Assembly (NCBI RefSeq): GCF_905220705.1
Contig: NZ_CAJNAT010000038.1
Span: 1 to 60,193 of the forward strand
Direction: 5' to 3'
Origin: Paraburkholderia domus
Lineage (GTDB): Bacteria; Pseudomonadota; Gammaproteobacteria; Burkholderiales; Burkholderiaceae
Length of the DNA stretch: 60,193 nucleotides
Shown here: positions 45,599-55,034 of the stretch, piece by piece
Numbering within the stretch: position 1 is the stretch's first letter
Layout of the letters: each line of letters starts with the position of its first letter
The notes under the pieces: generated by a model
The model's input: only the letters and a program-made list of their open reading frames with translations
Databases searched by the model: none
Told to the model about the DNA's origin: nothing
Translations under genes and position numbers: made by a program

Positions 45599-46498
45599 GT
45601 GGCAGACATCCAGCTTTTCACCTCAATGACGAAATCGTTCGATCAGAACGTGTTGAACACGATCTCGGCCGGTTCGACCCGCATCATTTCGCTGATCTCG
45701 CCATTGATGGCTACCTGCTTCAGCATCTATGTCCTGTTGATCCTCTGGACATACTGGCAGGGGCGCAACGACGAGCCGATTAACGATTTCCTGATGCGCA
45801 TGGCGACTTGGGCGGTCATCCTGACCTGCGGGATGAACATCCAGTTCTACAGCGAGTATATCGTTCCGTTCTTTAATGGTCTTGGCGAGCAGCTGGCCGG
45901 CGCGCTGACCAACGGTAGCAACCCGGTGTCCGGCCTCGACAACCTGCTCAATGCATACATCAATGCAGCCCAGGAGATCTATGCACAGGCGTCCGGCCTG
46001 AAGGTAATTGCAGCCATCTGGACGATCGCGCTGATGATCATTTTCGGCGGCCCATTCATGGCGATAGCCATTGCGTACATTATTCTGGCGAAGTTTGCGC
46101 TTGGGCTTCTGCTCGCACTCGGTCCGTTGTTCATCTCGGCGGCGCTCTTCCCACCATCGCGGCAGTTCTTCTGGAACTGGGTCGGTCAATGCATGAACTA
46201 CACCCTGCTGGTCACGCTCTTCGCAGCCGCCTGTGCGCTCGAGGTCAATTTCGCGATGGGCGTGGTGCCGCTGAACGGATCCCCTTCTATCGCGCAAGTC
46301 ATCGACCTGGACATCATGGGGCTGTCCTTCTGGGTTATCTCACTTAACCTACCGGGTTTGGCTTCATCTCTTGCAGGCGGCGTCGGTATCTCGACGATGG
46401 TGGGCAAGCTGGGTAGCGTCGCGAGATTTGCCGGCTTGCTTGGAAAAATGGGCGGTGGCGGATCGCCGAAGACCGGCGGTAGTTTGAGTCAGGCATAA
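45599..46498 (+). CDS. virB6: VirB6-like polytopic inner membrane protein
   Basis: The 299-residue protein has at least five membrane helices, the family opening MADIQLFTSMTKSFDQNVL, and a conserved Trp in FFWNWVGQCMNYTLL. VirB6 forms part of the inner membrane channel. The start is GTG at 45599 after GCAGGGGAT. Confidence 0.88.
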   Translation: MADIQLFTSMTKSFDQNVLNTISAGSTRIISLISPLMATCFSIYVLLILWTYWQGRNDEPINDFLMRMATWAVILTCGMNIQFYSEYIVPFFNGLGEQLAGALTNGSNPVSGLDNLLNAYINAAQEIYAQASGLKVIAAIWTIALMIIFGGPFMAIAIAYIILAKFALGLLLALGPLFISAALFPPSRQFFWNWVGQCMNYTLLVTLFAAACALEVNFAMGVVPLNGSPSIAQVIDLDIMGLSFWVISLNLPGLASSLAGGVGISTMVGKLGSVARFAGLLGKMGGGGSPKTGGSLSQA

Positions 46499-46501
46499 AA
46501 A

Positions 46502-46597
46502 ATGATCAGGTTATTCAAGACGATCGCACGTTGGTGGCTTATCGCGGCGGTGGTGGCAACGATCGGCGCGATGGTATCGATCAAGCTGTTTTGCTAG
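46502..46597 (+). CDS. 31-aa single-pass membrane peptide
   Basis: MIRLFKTIARWWLIAAVV and a hydrophobic end GAMVSIKLFC make a very small membrane protein, starting 3 bases after virB6. The near-zero spacing suggests cotranslation. Function unknown; it is too short to be certain it is expressed. Confidence 0.4.
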   Translation: MIRLFKTIARWWLIAAVVATIGAMVSIKLFC

Positions 46598-46647
46598 ATG
46601 CCACGCAATACGCCTGTTTTGCTCGATCCAAAGGAGAAACGGAGAAC

Positions 46648-46791
46648 ATGAAATCTCCTGTCGCTATTTTACTGATGGCCTTCGCGCTGCAGGCGTGCAG
46701 CTCGGCGCCAAAGCCGCCCGAGCCGACTGGTCAGTGGGTACCGGTCAATCAACCGTTGGCCCAGCAGTCGGACCATACGGAACCGAAGTGA
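46648..46791 (+). CDS. virB7: VirB7-like lipoprotein
   Basis: The 47-residue protein has a lipobox ALQACSS after an 11-residue hydrophobic stretch and a Pro-rich mature part (KPPEPTGQWVPVN). This matches VirB7-type lipoproteins that anchor the outer-membrane core with VirB9. GGAGAA precedes the ATG at 46648. Confidence 0.82.
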   Translation: MKSPVAILLMAFALQACSSAPKPPEPTGQWVPVNQPLAQQSDHTEPK

Positions 46792-46799
46792 GGAACAGG

Positions 46800-47651
46800 A
46801 TGGCATCGACTATCAGGCATTGGTTTGCGTTGGGAGCGAACGCGCGCAAACGTAAGGGAAGCCCGGCCGGGTCGACCACGCGCACAGAAGCGCCGGTGAG
46901 CGATGTTGAGGCAAGTGAGCGCGATGCGGTCAGCTGGTACCTGAAACAGGCACAGGCCTTCGAAAAGTCAAAGGTCAAAGCAGCGGAAGAGAAGGCCCGT
47001 ATCGCGGACCGGCGCTCGGTGCTATCGGGCGTTGTCGCTCTCGCCGCTGTTTCTGGCATGGGGGCTTTAGGACTCCTAAAGCGGCCGAACCCGCCTGCTG
47101 TGCTGCGAGTGGACTCGTCGACCGGTAAGGTCGACGTGCTGCCGACAACGGCTAACGGACACGTTACGTTTTCGGAGAAGACCGATCGCGCCGATCTGCA
47201 CCGTTACGTCGAACTACGTGAGAGCTATGACTGGGAGACGATTTCGGACACGCACGCCGCGGTGATGTTCATGAGCGACGATCACGAGAAGGAAGCCTAT
47301 GACGGGCTGGTGCGCGGCCCGGTGGGCCCGCTCAAACTTCTGAAGGATCAGGCGCGGGTCATCGCACACGTCGGCTCGATCACGTTCGCACCCGCCGCGC
47401 AGGTGTTCTTCTCGCGTCAGCTGGTCCCGCTGAATCCCGCAGCGAAACGGCCGGATCCGACGTACTGGATTGCGACGGTCGCATTCGAGCGTGTGAACGT
47501 ACCGGAAAAGCAGGATCAGCAGGATCTCAACGCGGACGGTTTTCGCTGCACGAGCTACGAGGTCACGCGAGACTGGACCCGGGCGCCCGCCGATGCCGGG
47601 GCTACGTCGGGGTCGGCGTCGGGCTCTGCGGCAGCCGGAGGTGGAGCATGA
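46800..47651 (+). CDS. virB8: VirB8-like assembly protein
   Basis: The 283-residue protein has one membrane helix (VLSGVVALAAVSGMGALGLL, about residues 73-92) and a periplasmic NTF2-like domain with ESYDWETISDTH and the tail region YWIATVAFERV. VirB8 nucleates the complex at the inner membrane. The N-terminal cytoplasmic part and the glycine-rich C-terminal tail are longer than usual. It overlaps virB9 by 4 bases (ATGA). Confidence 0.88.
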   Translation: MASTIRHWFALGANARKRKGSPAGSTTRTEAPVSDVEASERDAVSWYLKQAQAFEKSKVKAAEEKARIADRRSVLSGVVALAAVSGMGALGLLKRPNPPAVLRVDSSTGKVDVLPTTANGHVTFSEKTDRADLHRYVELRESYDWETISDTHAAVMFMSDDHEKEAYDGLVRGPVGPLKLLKDQARVIAHVGSITFAPAAQVFFSRQLVPLNPAAKRPDPTYWIATVAFERVNVPEKQDQQDLNADGFRCTSYEVTRDWTRAPADAGATSGSASGSAAAGGGA

Positions 47652-48556
47652 AAGGACGAACGATGCGGATGTCAGCAGGCGCAGCGGCGGCCGCACTGAG
47701 CTTCGCGTTGGCGCCGATCCATGCGCGAGCGCTCGAAACGCCGCGCAGCTGCGGTTCAGACCCGCACATCCAGTGCGCGATCTACGATCCGGACCAGGCC
47801 TATCGTGTGGCGACCATGCCGGGGCGTGCGGTGATGATCCAGTTCGAGCCAGGCGAACACATCATCAACAGCGGCGAGGGCATTGGAGACGGCAAAGCCT
47901 GGCACGTGGCCATCAACGACAGTGGCGCGATGCTCAAACCGGGTGCGCCGCAGCCGGAAACCAACCTTCTGCTGGTCACCAACCGGCGCACCTATCCGCT
48001 GTCACTTGTCAACGTGTCGGCTGCACAGCCCGCGACATGGATATTGCGTTTCGACTATCCGGACACGCGTGCCAGGGCGGCGAGCGCGCAGCTGCGGCGG
48101 CAGGAAGCGGTTAGTGCAGCGCTGGGCGGTCAGCAGGGCAATGAACCGGCGGTTCCCGCATCGATCGTGAGCGTGGGCGCTGTGAAATCCATGCCTGTGG
48201 CGTCAGTTCCTGCAGCCAATATCCAGTACATGATGCGCGGCGATCGTGCACTCGCGCCGACCGCGCTGTGGGACGACGGCCGTTTCACGTACTTCAAGTA
48301 CGCAACGGCGCGTGACCTGCCGACGATCTTCACGAAGCTTCCCGACGGTGGCGAGGCGACGGCGAACTTTCATATGGAGCGGGATACGGTCGTCGTGCAC
48401 GAAGTGTCGAAGTCGTTTGTCATCCGCTACGGCCAGTCGGTGCTGGGTATTCGCAACGACGGCTATTCGCCTGATGGTCATTACAACCGTGCGGGCTCGT
48501 CGGTACCGGGCAGCGCGCGCATCGCGCGTGACCATACCGATGCATCGACGGACTGA
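47648..48556 (+). CDS. virB9: VirB9-like outer-membrane core protein
   Basis: The 302-residue protein has a signal peptide ending HARA (the start at 47663 after AAAGGAC is also likely). The VirB9/CagX strings YRVATMPGRAVMIQFEPGE and NPPG-like folds follow, with a C-terminal beta domain (GDRALAPTALWDDGRFTYFKY). VirB9 forms the outer core ring with VirB7 and VirB10. It overlaps virB8. Confidence 0.9.
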   Translation: MKGRTMRMSAGAAAAALSFALAPIHARALETPRSCGSDPHIQCAIYDPDQAYRVATMPGRAVMIQFEPGEHIINSGEGIGDGKAWHVAINDSGAMLKPGAPQPETNLLLVTNRRTYPLSLVNVSAAQPATWILRFDYPDTRARAASAQLRRQEAVSAALGGQQGNEPAVPASIVSVGAVKSMPVASVPAANIQYMMRGDRALAPTALWDDGRFTYFKYATARDLPTIFTKLPDGGEATANFHMERDTVVVHEVSKSFVIRYGQSVLGIRNDGYSPDGHYNRAGSSVPGSARIARDHTDASTD

Positions 48557-48574
48557 TCAGGGAGCGAACAGGGT

Positions 48575-49945
48575 ATGACTGAACGAAACGAAATGGAACA
48601 TGCGGCATCGACCGACGTCGGCCCGCAGCCTTCGCTCGATCTGCCGGGCCGCCGGAAAACGCGCGTGGGCAAGCTGCGTCTGGTGCTGGTCGCGCTCGCC
48701 GTTATTGCGCTGGGTGCGTCGGGTGTCACGATCTATCTGCAGCGCCTGTTCCAGCAGCATCAGGACGCGAAACAGGCGGCGCTGACAAAACCGAAAGACA
48801 GCGGCGCGAGTGACGCCGGTGCGGATCTGGAGACGCAGAAGGAACGTATCAAACGCGCGGAAGACCAGGCCCGTGCAGCGTCGGAGGCTGCGGCCGCCGC
48901 TGCAGCGAATTCCCACCTCGCGACGCCGGCTGGCGCGGCATCGCAGACGGGAGGTACAAGGAATAGACAGGCGGTGACCGTGAGCAACCAGCCGCGGCCG
49001 CTTACGCCGGCCGAGCGCCGCCTGGAGGGCAGCGTGCTCGTCGCGGGCAGGGGCAATGAGGGCAACAACGATTCCGGCCAGAGCAAAGATGGTCCCGTGG
49101 CATCAAATGAAGCCACTGGCGACAGCGACAGTGGCAGCACTGGAGCGGTCGGCCACGATGCCGGTGGTCTGGCAGGTCTGGCGAAGTCGATGGGCATATC
49201 AGCGCTGCGCGGCGGCAGTGCAGGCGGTGGGCCCAGCTCAACCAGCAAGGCGGACGCGGGCGAGGGCAAGGGCAAGGGCTCCGCGATCGACCAGTCCTTG
49301 CAACCGTCGAAGCTGCAGCCGATGCAGGCCTCGTTCCGGCCGAACCGGCATTACCTGCTCAGTCGCAACACGATGATCCGCTGTGGTCAGTCGACGGCGA
49401 TCCGCACCGACCGGCCGGGCCTGATCGGGTGCCCGATCGCGCAGGACGTATGGTCCGACGATGGCACGACGCTGCTCGTTCGCAAGGGTGCGATGGCGAA
49501 GGGCGAGCAGCGCGACGCGGTGATCCAGGGGCAGGGAGTGATCGGCGCGATCTGGGACGAGATCGACGACGGCGACGTACGCATTCCACTGAACTCGCCG
49601 GCTACCGATCCGCTGGGCGCCGCAGGCATTCCAGCCTATGTTGACGAGCACTTCTGGCTGCGGTTCAAGGGCGCGCTGATGGTCAGCCTGATTGGCGACT
49701 TCGGCCAGGCGCTCGCGAACAAGGCAACCGGGTCTGGCCAGCAGATCACGTTCTCCAACAGTTCGAACGCCACACAGAACGTGGCCGCGGAAACGCTGCG
49801 TAGCACCATCAACATCCCGCCGACGGCGTATTCGAACCAGGGCTCGGTCATCAATATCTTTGTGGCGCGCGACATTGACCTGAGCGGCGTGTACGAGAAC
49901 GTCGACGCGCTGGGCGAGCCGGTTGGCCAGAGCGGACAGCAATGA
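48575..49945 (+). CDS. virB10: VirB10-like core protein
   Basis: The 456-residue protein has a short cytoplasmic N-terminus and one membrane helix (LVLVALAVIALGASGVTIYL, about residues 29-48). A long Ala/Gln/Gly-rich periplasmic linker follows, then the TrbI/VirB10 beta-barrel domain (IGCPIAQDVWSDDGTTLLVRKG, FWLRFKGALMVSLIGDFG). VirB10 spans both membranes and relays energy from the ATPases. Confidence 0.92.
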   Translation: MTERNEMEHAASTDVGPQPSLDLPGRRKTRVGKLRLVLVALAVIALGASGVTIYLQRLFQQHQDAKQAALTKPKDSGASDAGADLETQKERIKRAEDQARAASEAAAAAAANSHLATPAGAASQTGGTRNRQAVTVSNQPRPLTPAERRLEGSVLVAGRGNEGNNDSGQSKDGPVASNEATGDSDSGSTGAVGHDAGGLAGLAKSMGISALRGGSAGGGPSSTSKADAGEGKGKGSAIDQSLQPSKLQPMQASFRPNRHYLLSRNTMIRCGQSTAIRTDRPGLIGCPIAQDVWSDDGTTLLVRKGAMAKGEQRDAVIQGQGVIGAIWDEIDDGDVRIPLNSPATDPLGAAGIPAYVDEHFWLRFKGALMVSLIGDFGQALANKATGSGQQITFSNSSNATQNVAAETLRSTINIPPTAYSNQGSVINIFVARDIDLSGVYENVDALGEPVGQSGQQ

Positions 49946-49956
49946 GGAACGGATCC

Positions 49957-50619
49957 ATGAACCTGAAAGTCACATACCCGGACGATTTTCCCCTGCACGG
50001 CCTCGATCGCGACATGTTCGAAACGAAACTACGGAGCGCACTGCGCTTCTGTTTCTACGGCAACACGGTCCGGCAATTGGCCGAGCGGGTCGATGCACGG
50101 CGTGCGCATATGGTTCCCGATGCCTTGCCACTGCGTCAGATCGCCGACGAGCACGCGTTCGAGGATTGCATGGCGCTCGATGGGTGCCGGATCGACGACA
50201 TGTCAGCGCCGACACTACGCAACCTGTTGCGTAGTGTCGGGGCGCGTATCGGGCTGACGATCTCGGAATGGAGCGACAACGCCTTGCCGTCGCTCGATGA
50301 GCAGGTCAATCACGCGGCCGCTCACGCAATGGAAGTGCACGCAACTAACCGTCAACCCATCAAGACACCACCGATTCACGATCGCCAGGCGCCACTCACA
50401 TCGCGCATCTGGCTTGTAACGGGGCTATGCGCAACTGTGGCAATCGGCGGTGCGGGATGGAAATTGACCCGGCCGGCCGCGCCACTGAGCGCAACCGTGG
50501 TTTCCATGTCGCCGGCGCAAACGCTCCGCGAGCTTGCCAGCAGCGTGCCGGACGATCACCGCCTATATCGCGTGTCAGTGCAGATCGAGCCGCAGGATTC
50601 GGGCACTACGCCTCGTTGA
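49957..50619 (+). CDS. Membrane-anchored protein of unknown function between VirB10 and VirB11
   Basis: The 220-residue protein has a soluble N-terminal part, one membrane helix (ITWLVTGLCATVAIGG-like, about residues 145-165) and a short periplasmic tail. I chose ATG 49957 because GAGGAAC lies at the right distance; ATG 49942 overlaps virB10. I do not recognise the family. Its position suggests a component specific to this subtype. Confidence 0.62.
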   Translation: MNLKVTYPDDFPLHGLDRDMFETKLRSALRFCFYGNTVRQLAERVDARRAHMVPDALPLRQIADEHAFEDCMALDGCRIDDMSAPTLRNLLRSVGARIGLTISEWSDNALPSLDEQVNHAAAHAMEVHATNRQPIKTPPIHDRQAPLTSRIWLVTGLCATVAIGGAGWKLTRPAAPLSATVVSMSPAQTLRELASSVPDDHRLYRVSVQIEPQDSGTTPR

Positions 50620-50667
50620 TAGCGCGCCATGACGCACCGATGTGACCAAAACCAGAAAGGAGTGCGA

Positions 50668-51705
50668 ATGAGTGCAATCGTAATCGATGTGATCGAGAAG
50701 GGCACGATCGCGCGCAGTTTCCTCAAGCAGATGGGCATCTCGAACTTCTTCGACGGGAGTCTTACCGAGGTTGCGATCAACCGTCCCGGTGAGATCTGGA
50801 CGCAGGGGAGTGCTGGATGGCGACGACACGATGCGCCGGCCTGCTCGCTCGATGCGTGCTTCAAGCTCGCGAACGCCCTGACGGTGATGAAGGGCGGCAA
50901 GTTTTCCACAAAAGAGCCGATTCATCCGGTGGTCCTGCCCGAGGGCCAGCGCGGGCACGTGCTGATGCAACCGGCCTGCGAGCAGGACACGATCTCCATC
51001 ACGATCCGCATCCCGTCTGACGTCCGTTTGTCGGTTGCCGAGTATGAGCGCAACGGCTGGTTCGAGGGCTATCGGGACGTGTCGCCACGTCGCGACATGT
51101 CGGTATCACTTGATCTGCAGCCGTTCGAGCTTGAGATGCTCGAGGCGAAAGGTCAGCGCAATGTCACGCGCATGCTTGAGCTTGCGGTTGCCAACCGGTT
51201 GAACATTGTGCTCGCCGGTGGCACCGGCTCCGGAAAGACAACGCTGAACAAGGCGCTCTCAGACCTCGTGCCGTCCGATGAGCGGATCGGCACTATCGAG
51301 GACACACCGGAGCTGTCGCTGCCGAACCACCCGAACCGCGTGCACATGTTCTTCAGCGACACGCTGCCGGCGAAGGAACTGGTGCGCTCCACGTTGCGCA
51401 TGAAGTTTGACCGCGTTTTCCTCGCCGAGCTGCGTGGCGACGAGACGTGGGACTACATGACGCTGCTGAACACCGGCACGCCCGGCGGTATCACAACCGT
51501 GCATTGCAACGATGCGCGCTCGGCACATTCGCGCATCGCGACGCTGGTCAAGCAGAGCGCGGTCGGCCAGACGCTCGACTGGCAATTCATCTTGGAACAG
51601 GTTCGCGTAACGGTTGATCTGGTTCTCTTCATGCGCAACAAGCGGCTCAGCGAAATCTGGTACGACCCGATCGGCAAGGCTCAACTGCTGGGTTGTGTCT
51701 CATGA
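50668..51705 (+). CDS. virB11: VirB11-like hexameric ATPase
   Basis: The 345-residue protein shows Walker A GGTGSGKTT (near residue 190), the Asp box and Walker B region MKFDRVFLAELRGDE, and the His box GGITTVHCND. VirB11 drives pilus assembly and DNA transfer. AAAGGAG precedes the ATG at 50668. Its stop overlaps the next gene by 4 bases. Confidence 0.92.
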   Translation: MSAIVIDVIEKGTIARSFLKQMGISNFFDGSLTEVAINRPGEIWTQGSAGWRRHDAPACSLDACFKLANALTVMKGGKFSTKEPIHPVVLPEGQRGHVLMQPACEQDTISITIRIPSDVRLSVAEYERNGWFEGYRDVSPRRDMSVSLDLQPFELEMLEAKGQRNVTRMLELAVANRLNIVLAGGTGSGKTTLNKALSDLVPSDERIGTIEDTPELSLPNHPNRVHMFFSDTLPAKELVRSTLRMKFDRVFLAELRGDETWDYMTLLNTGTPGGITTVHCNDARSAHSRIATLVKQSAVGQTLDWQFILEQVRVTVDLVLFMRNKRLSEIWYDPIGKAQLLGCVS

Positions 51706-51965
51706 GCGCCGATGCTGCGGCGCAGATGATCGAACAGATCGCGATCAGCCTGTGCGGTGCGCTCGCCGTGTTTCTGTCGCAGGACAGGCGTGCGCACTGG
51801 CGGCGCTGGGCCTGCATCTTCGGGCTGGCCGCGCAACCGTTCTGGTTCGACATGGCGTGGCGAGCGCATCAGTACGGCGTGCTTGCACTGTGCTTTGTCT
51901 ACGCCGCGTCGTGGGCGCGCGGTTTCACGGCGCACTGGCTCGTACGCAGAGAGGACCATGTATGA
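51702..51965 (+). CDS. 87-aa membrane protein of unknown function
   Basis: The protein has two hydrophobic segments (about residues 15-25 and 35-70) rich in Trp and Ala. It is linked by ATGA overlaps to virB11 before it and the DUF3717-like gene after it, so all are translated from one transcript. No family is recognised. Confidence 0.6.
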   Translation: MSADAAAQMIEQIAISLCGALAVFLSQDRRAHWRRWACIFGLAAQPFWFDMAWRAHQYGVLALCFVYAASWARGFTAHWLVRREDHV

Positions 51966-52189
51966 ACTTCGCGATCAGCGATATCGAGGCGGCGATCGAG
52001 GGATGGCGCATGCGCTCGCCGTCCGACGAAGCATTTGCGGCCAGCACAGAGGCCCGCGCGCTGGCGCGGCTCTACGGCGCCGTGATCCTGCACGGCTGCG
52101 TGGCTATCACCGACGCCGGACTGGACGACGCGCAGCGCGACGCCCTGCGGATCCTGTGCGCCGATCCACCCGGAGAGTTCCCGCAATGA
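51962..52189 (+). CDS. DUF3717-like small protein
   Basis: The 75-residue protein starts MNFAISDIEAAIEGWRMRSPSDE, matching the DUF3717 pattern ITxxxLEAAINYWRxRSPS of Burkholderiales proteins. It is followed by EARALARLYGAVILHG, a typical second helix. Function unknown. It is embedded in the conjugation operon by ATGA overlaps on both sides. Confidence 0.72.
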   Translation: MNFAISDIEAAIEGWRMRSPSDEAFAASTEARALARLYGAVILHGCVAITDAGLDDAQRDALRILCADPPGEFPQ

Positions 52190-52476
52190 AGGCAGATCTT
52201 CCGGCTACCGCGCTTGCCGATGCCGCGGACGCGAGCGATGACAGCCCGTGCAAATGGCGACCGTCCGGCGACTTTGCGCTGGTGCACCCGTCGGGCTGGA
52301 CGATCGCGCGGTACTCAGTCTATGACGAGTGGCGCTACCTGCTGTGGGAGCCGATCGACCGCTGTGCGGCGGCCAACGGCAACCAGTTCCACGGACCCTT
52401 CGGTAACGTGCGCGACGCGATGCGCCTGCATCGCGACCTGAGCGCGCATCTGCAACAACAGGAGATGGCCGCATGA
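52186..52476 (+). CDS. 96-aa soluble protein of unknown function
   Basis: The frame encodes CKWRPSGDFALVHPSGWTIARYSVYDEWRYLLWEP, a beta-rich aromatic protein without known motifs. It may be cotranslated with its neighbours through ATGA overlaps. Small proteins of this kind often accumulate between virB11 and virD4. Confidence 0.6.
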   Translation: MKADLPATALADAADASDDSPCKWRPSGDFALVHPSGWTIARYSVYDEWRYLLWEPIDRCAAANGNQFHGPFGNVRDAMRLHRDLSAHLQQQEMAA

Positions 52477-52841
52477 CAACGCATCTGAAATTCCGTATCG
52501 GCGAGAAGTGGATCTGCATGGAGGACGGCAACGGCTATGCGCCGGATCACCCTGATCACGTGACGTTTGCGGTGCGCGACGTCAAGGCGAACGGCAAACC
52601 GGGCTGCCGTGGCGCCGCTAACTTTTCGGTCCGTCGACGCACGGTGCTGGACCGGCTCCTTGCTGACAGACCGCTCAATTTCGCACGCCATGCCTATGCG
52701 AGCGCCGAGCGCCTGCGTGCCCGCAAGCCGGTCCTTCGCGCCACGCAGCGCGTACTTGAACACTGCGACGACGAGACGGCCGCAGGCCCGCGGCCGCCGA
52801 CTAGGCCGGAGGGTTCCCTGCGAAGCCGATCGTCGGATTGA
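52473..52841 (+). CDS. 122-aa basic protein of unknown function
   Basis: The protein begins MTTHLKFRIGEKWICMEDGNGYAP and has an Arg-rich C-terminus. It overlaps the preceding gene and ends 52 bases before the membrane half of the coupling protein. No family is recognised. Confidence 0.55.
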   Translation: MTTHLKFRIGEKWICMEDGNGYAPDHPDHVTFAVRDVKANGKPGCRGAANFSVRRRTVLDRLLADRPLNFARHAYASAERLRARKPVLRATQRVLEHCDDETAAGPRPPTRPEGSLRSRSSD

Positions 52842-52893
52842 CGCGGCCGGATTTGAGGTCAATAGCGATGCAGCCACCCACTGAGGACCGACC

Positions 52894-53250
52894 ATGCCGA
52901 ACCCGCTTCGAATTCTGATCCCCATCGTGGTCTTCCTGCTGATCCTGTGCGGCTTCGCGTTCCTCGGGCAGTTCGCCGGCGGTCAGCTTTTCGCGAAGAT
53001 GCAGAAGCTGCCGGAGGGCAGCGCGGGCGTGTTCACACTGTACGACTACTGGCATGCCTACGGCGACGTGCCTGCGGTGGTGCGCGCGCTCAAGGTGTGC
53101 ACGCTGCTGTCGGTGGTCATCACCGGCCTGCCAGTGGTCGTCATCACGATGGCGCTCGTGTCGGGCCGCAAGCGCCTCGCGCAGTTTGGCGAGGCCCGGT
53201 TCGCAACCCGTAACGACATTGTGAAAGCGGGCCTGCTGGAGAAGAAATAA
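52894..53250 (+). CDS. VirD4-like coupling protein, membrane-domain ORF
   Basis: The 118-residue ORF has two membrane helices (about residues 5-25 and 65-90) and ends GEARFATRNDIVKAGLLEKK, the usual start of the VirD4 cytosolic part. A stop at 53248-53250 separates it from the ATPase ORF that begins 2 bases later. In most systems these are one protein. One extra A in the AAA run near 53246-53248 would fuse them as LLEKKITMTTSQHLYPPF, so a sequencing error is possible. Confidence 0.75.
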   Translation: MPNPLRILIPIVVFLLILCGFAFLGQFAGGQLFAKMQKLPEGSAGVFTLYDYWHAYGDVPAVVRALKVCTLLSVVITGLPVVVITMALVSGRKRLAQFGEARFATRNDIVKAGLLEKK

Positions 53251-53252
53251 CC

Positions 53253-55034
53253 ATGACGACCTCACAACATCTGTATCCGCCGTTCATTGTCGGCAAGTAC
53301 AAGGGCGAATACCTGAAGTATTACGGCCAGGATTTCCTGATGACGGCTGCCGGCACCCGCTCCGGCAAGGGCACGTCGCTCGTGATCCCGAATCTTCTCA
53401 CCTATCCCGATTCCGTCGTGGTCGAGGACATCAAGGAAGAGAACTACCACTATACGTCCGGCTACCGGCGGGCATGCGGTCACGAAACCTATCTGTGGGC
53501 GCCGTTCTCGGAAGACGGACGCTCGCACGCGTACAACCCGCTCGAATACATCGCAGGCCGACCCGCATATGCGCGCGTGGGCGACGTGATGACGATCGGC
53601 GAACACCTGTATCCGTCCAACGTCGATGCACGTCTGAAGTACTGGAACGACAACGCCCGCAACCTGTTCATCGGGATCGTGCTGTATCTGCTGGAAACGC
53701 CCTCGCTGCCCTGCACGTTTGGTGAGGCGCTGCGACAGGCCTCCGGCAAGGGCAGGGCGATCCGTGAACACATCTCGTCGATCGTCAGCACGCGCGCCGA
53801 TGCAGCTCACGCGACTGACGGGCTGCCGGCGCTCACGTTCGAATGTCTCGACGCGCTGAACCGCTTCCTGTCGCAGTCGAAGGAAGCCTTCGCGAACATC
53901 GTATCGACGATGACCGCGCCGCTGAACGTCTTCAGCAATCCGGTTGTCGACGCGGCAACCAGCCGCTCTGACTTCGATCTGGCCGATGTGCGCAAAAAGC
54001 GCATGTCGATCTATGTGGGCATCAAGCCGGGCGACCTGAAGGCCGGCGCGCTGCTCGTCAATCTTTTTTTCTCGCAGCTGATCGACCTGAACACGCGCGA
54101 GATGCCTGCGGAGAATCCTGCGCTCAAATACCAGTGCGCGCTGATCCTGGACGAGTTTGCAGCGCCCGGCAAGATCGACATCATCGATACGGCCAACCCG
54201 TTCATTGCTGGCTACAACCTCCGGCTGATGCTGATCTTTCAGGGCATGTCACAGATCGAGGATCCGAAGCTGTATGGCAAGCACGGCGCCGAAACGCTGG
54301 CGATCAACTGCAAGATGCGCAGCCTTTATGCACCGCGTACGGTCAAGGAATCGGAAGAGTACTCGAAGATGCTGGGGACCTTCACGTACATGGCGCGCTC
54401 GCGTAACCGTAGTCGCGGGCGGAGTTCGTCGACGAGCACCAGCGAGTCGGAGCACGGCAGGGCACTGATGATGCCGCAGGAGCTGCGGGCGCTGAAGCAC
54501 AACAAACAGATCATCACGATGGAGGGGTGCGAGCCGATCCTGTGCGAGAAGGCGTTTTTCTATGAAGACGCCGAACTCGTCGACCGGCTTGTGCAGCAGA
54601 GTCCCTATCTGCAGGCGGTGATGGCGAAGCTGGAGAAGACCAACCGCCAGCGCGCCTGGTTCGGTTTCGGTCCGAAGTTTCCCAACGAGGTACAGATGAA
54701 ACACGCCGCGTTCGTCGCGCGCGAGTTGTGCGCACCCGTGCCAAAGATCGACATCGAGCAGTGGTGGCAGACGCAGAACGCGGCCCGACGTGCGCAACAG
54801 GCTGTCGCGGCGGCAGACGCCGCCAGACAGTCGGCCGGTAAGGCGCGTGACGTTCGTGAGCACGAAATCGGAGTACTCGCGCCTGTCCAGCTGGCCAACC
54901 GTAACAGCATCCGCGCATCGCTGTTCCAGTTGATGCCTTATCTGCGAGAAGTCCTGCCGGACGCGGCGGCCGCCGTGACGGCGCAAACCGCAGCACCTCA
55001 ATCACACCCTGAACCACAAGGAGTGACCGTATGA
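53253..55034 (+). CDS. virD4: VirD4-like coupling protein, ATPase-domain ORF
   Basis: The 593-residue ORF starts MTTSQHLYPPFIVGKYKGEYL and carries Walker A AAGTRSGKGTSLVIPNLL (near residue 35), Walker B ALILDEFAAPGKI and the TraG/VirD4 C-terminus. VirD4 couples the relaxosome to the channel and pumps DNA. The membrane anchor is encoded separately just upstream. The stop overlaps the next start (ATGA). Confidence 0.88.
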   Translation: MTTSQHLYPPFIVGKYKGEYLKYYGQDFLMTAAGTRSGKGTSLVIPNLLTYPDSVVVEDIKEENYHYTSGYRRACGHETYLWAPFSEDGRSHAYNPLEYIAGRPAYARVGDVMTIGEHLYPSNVDARLKYWNDNARNLFIGIVLYLLETPSLPCTFGEALRQASGKGRAIREHISSIVSTRADAAHATDGLPALTFECLDALNRFLSQSKEAFANIVSTMTAPLNVFSNPVVDAATSRSDFDLADVRKKRMSIYVGIKPGDLKAGALLVNLFFSQLIDLNTREMPAENPALKYQCALILDEFAAPGKIDIIDTANPFIAGYNLRLMLIFQGMSQIEDPKLYGKHGAETLAINCKMRSLYAPRTVKESEEYSKMLGTFTYMARSRNRSRGRSSSTSTSESEHGRALMMPQELRALKHNKQIITMEGCEPILCEKAFFYEDAELVDRLVQQSPYLQAVMAKLEKTNRQRAWFGFGPKFPNEVQMKHAAFVARELCAPVPKIDIEQWWQTQNAARRAQQAVAAADAARQSAGKARDVREHEIGVLAPVQLANRNSIRASLFQLMPYLREVLPDAAAAVTAQTAAPQSHPEPQGVTV

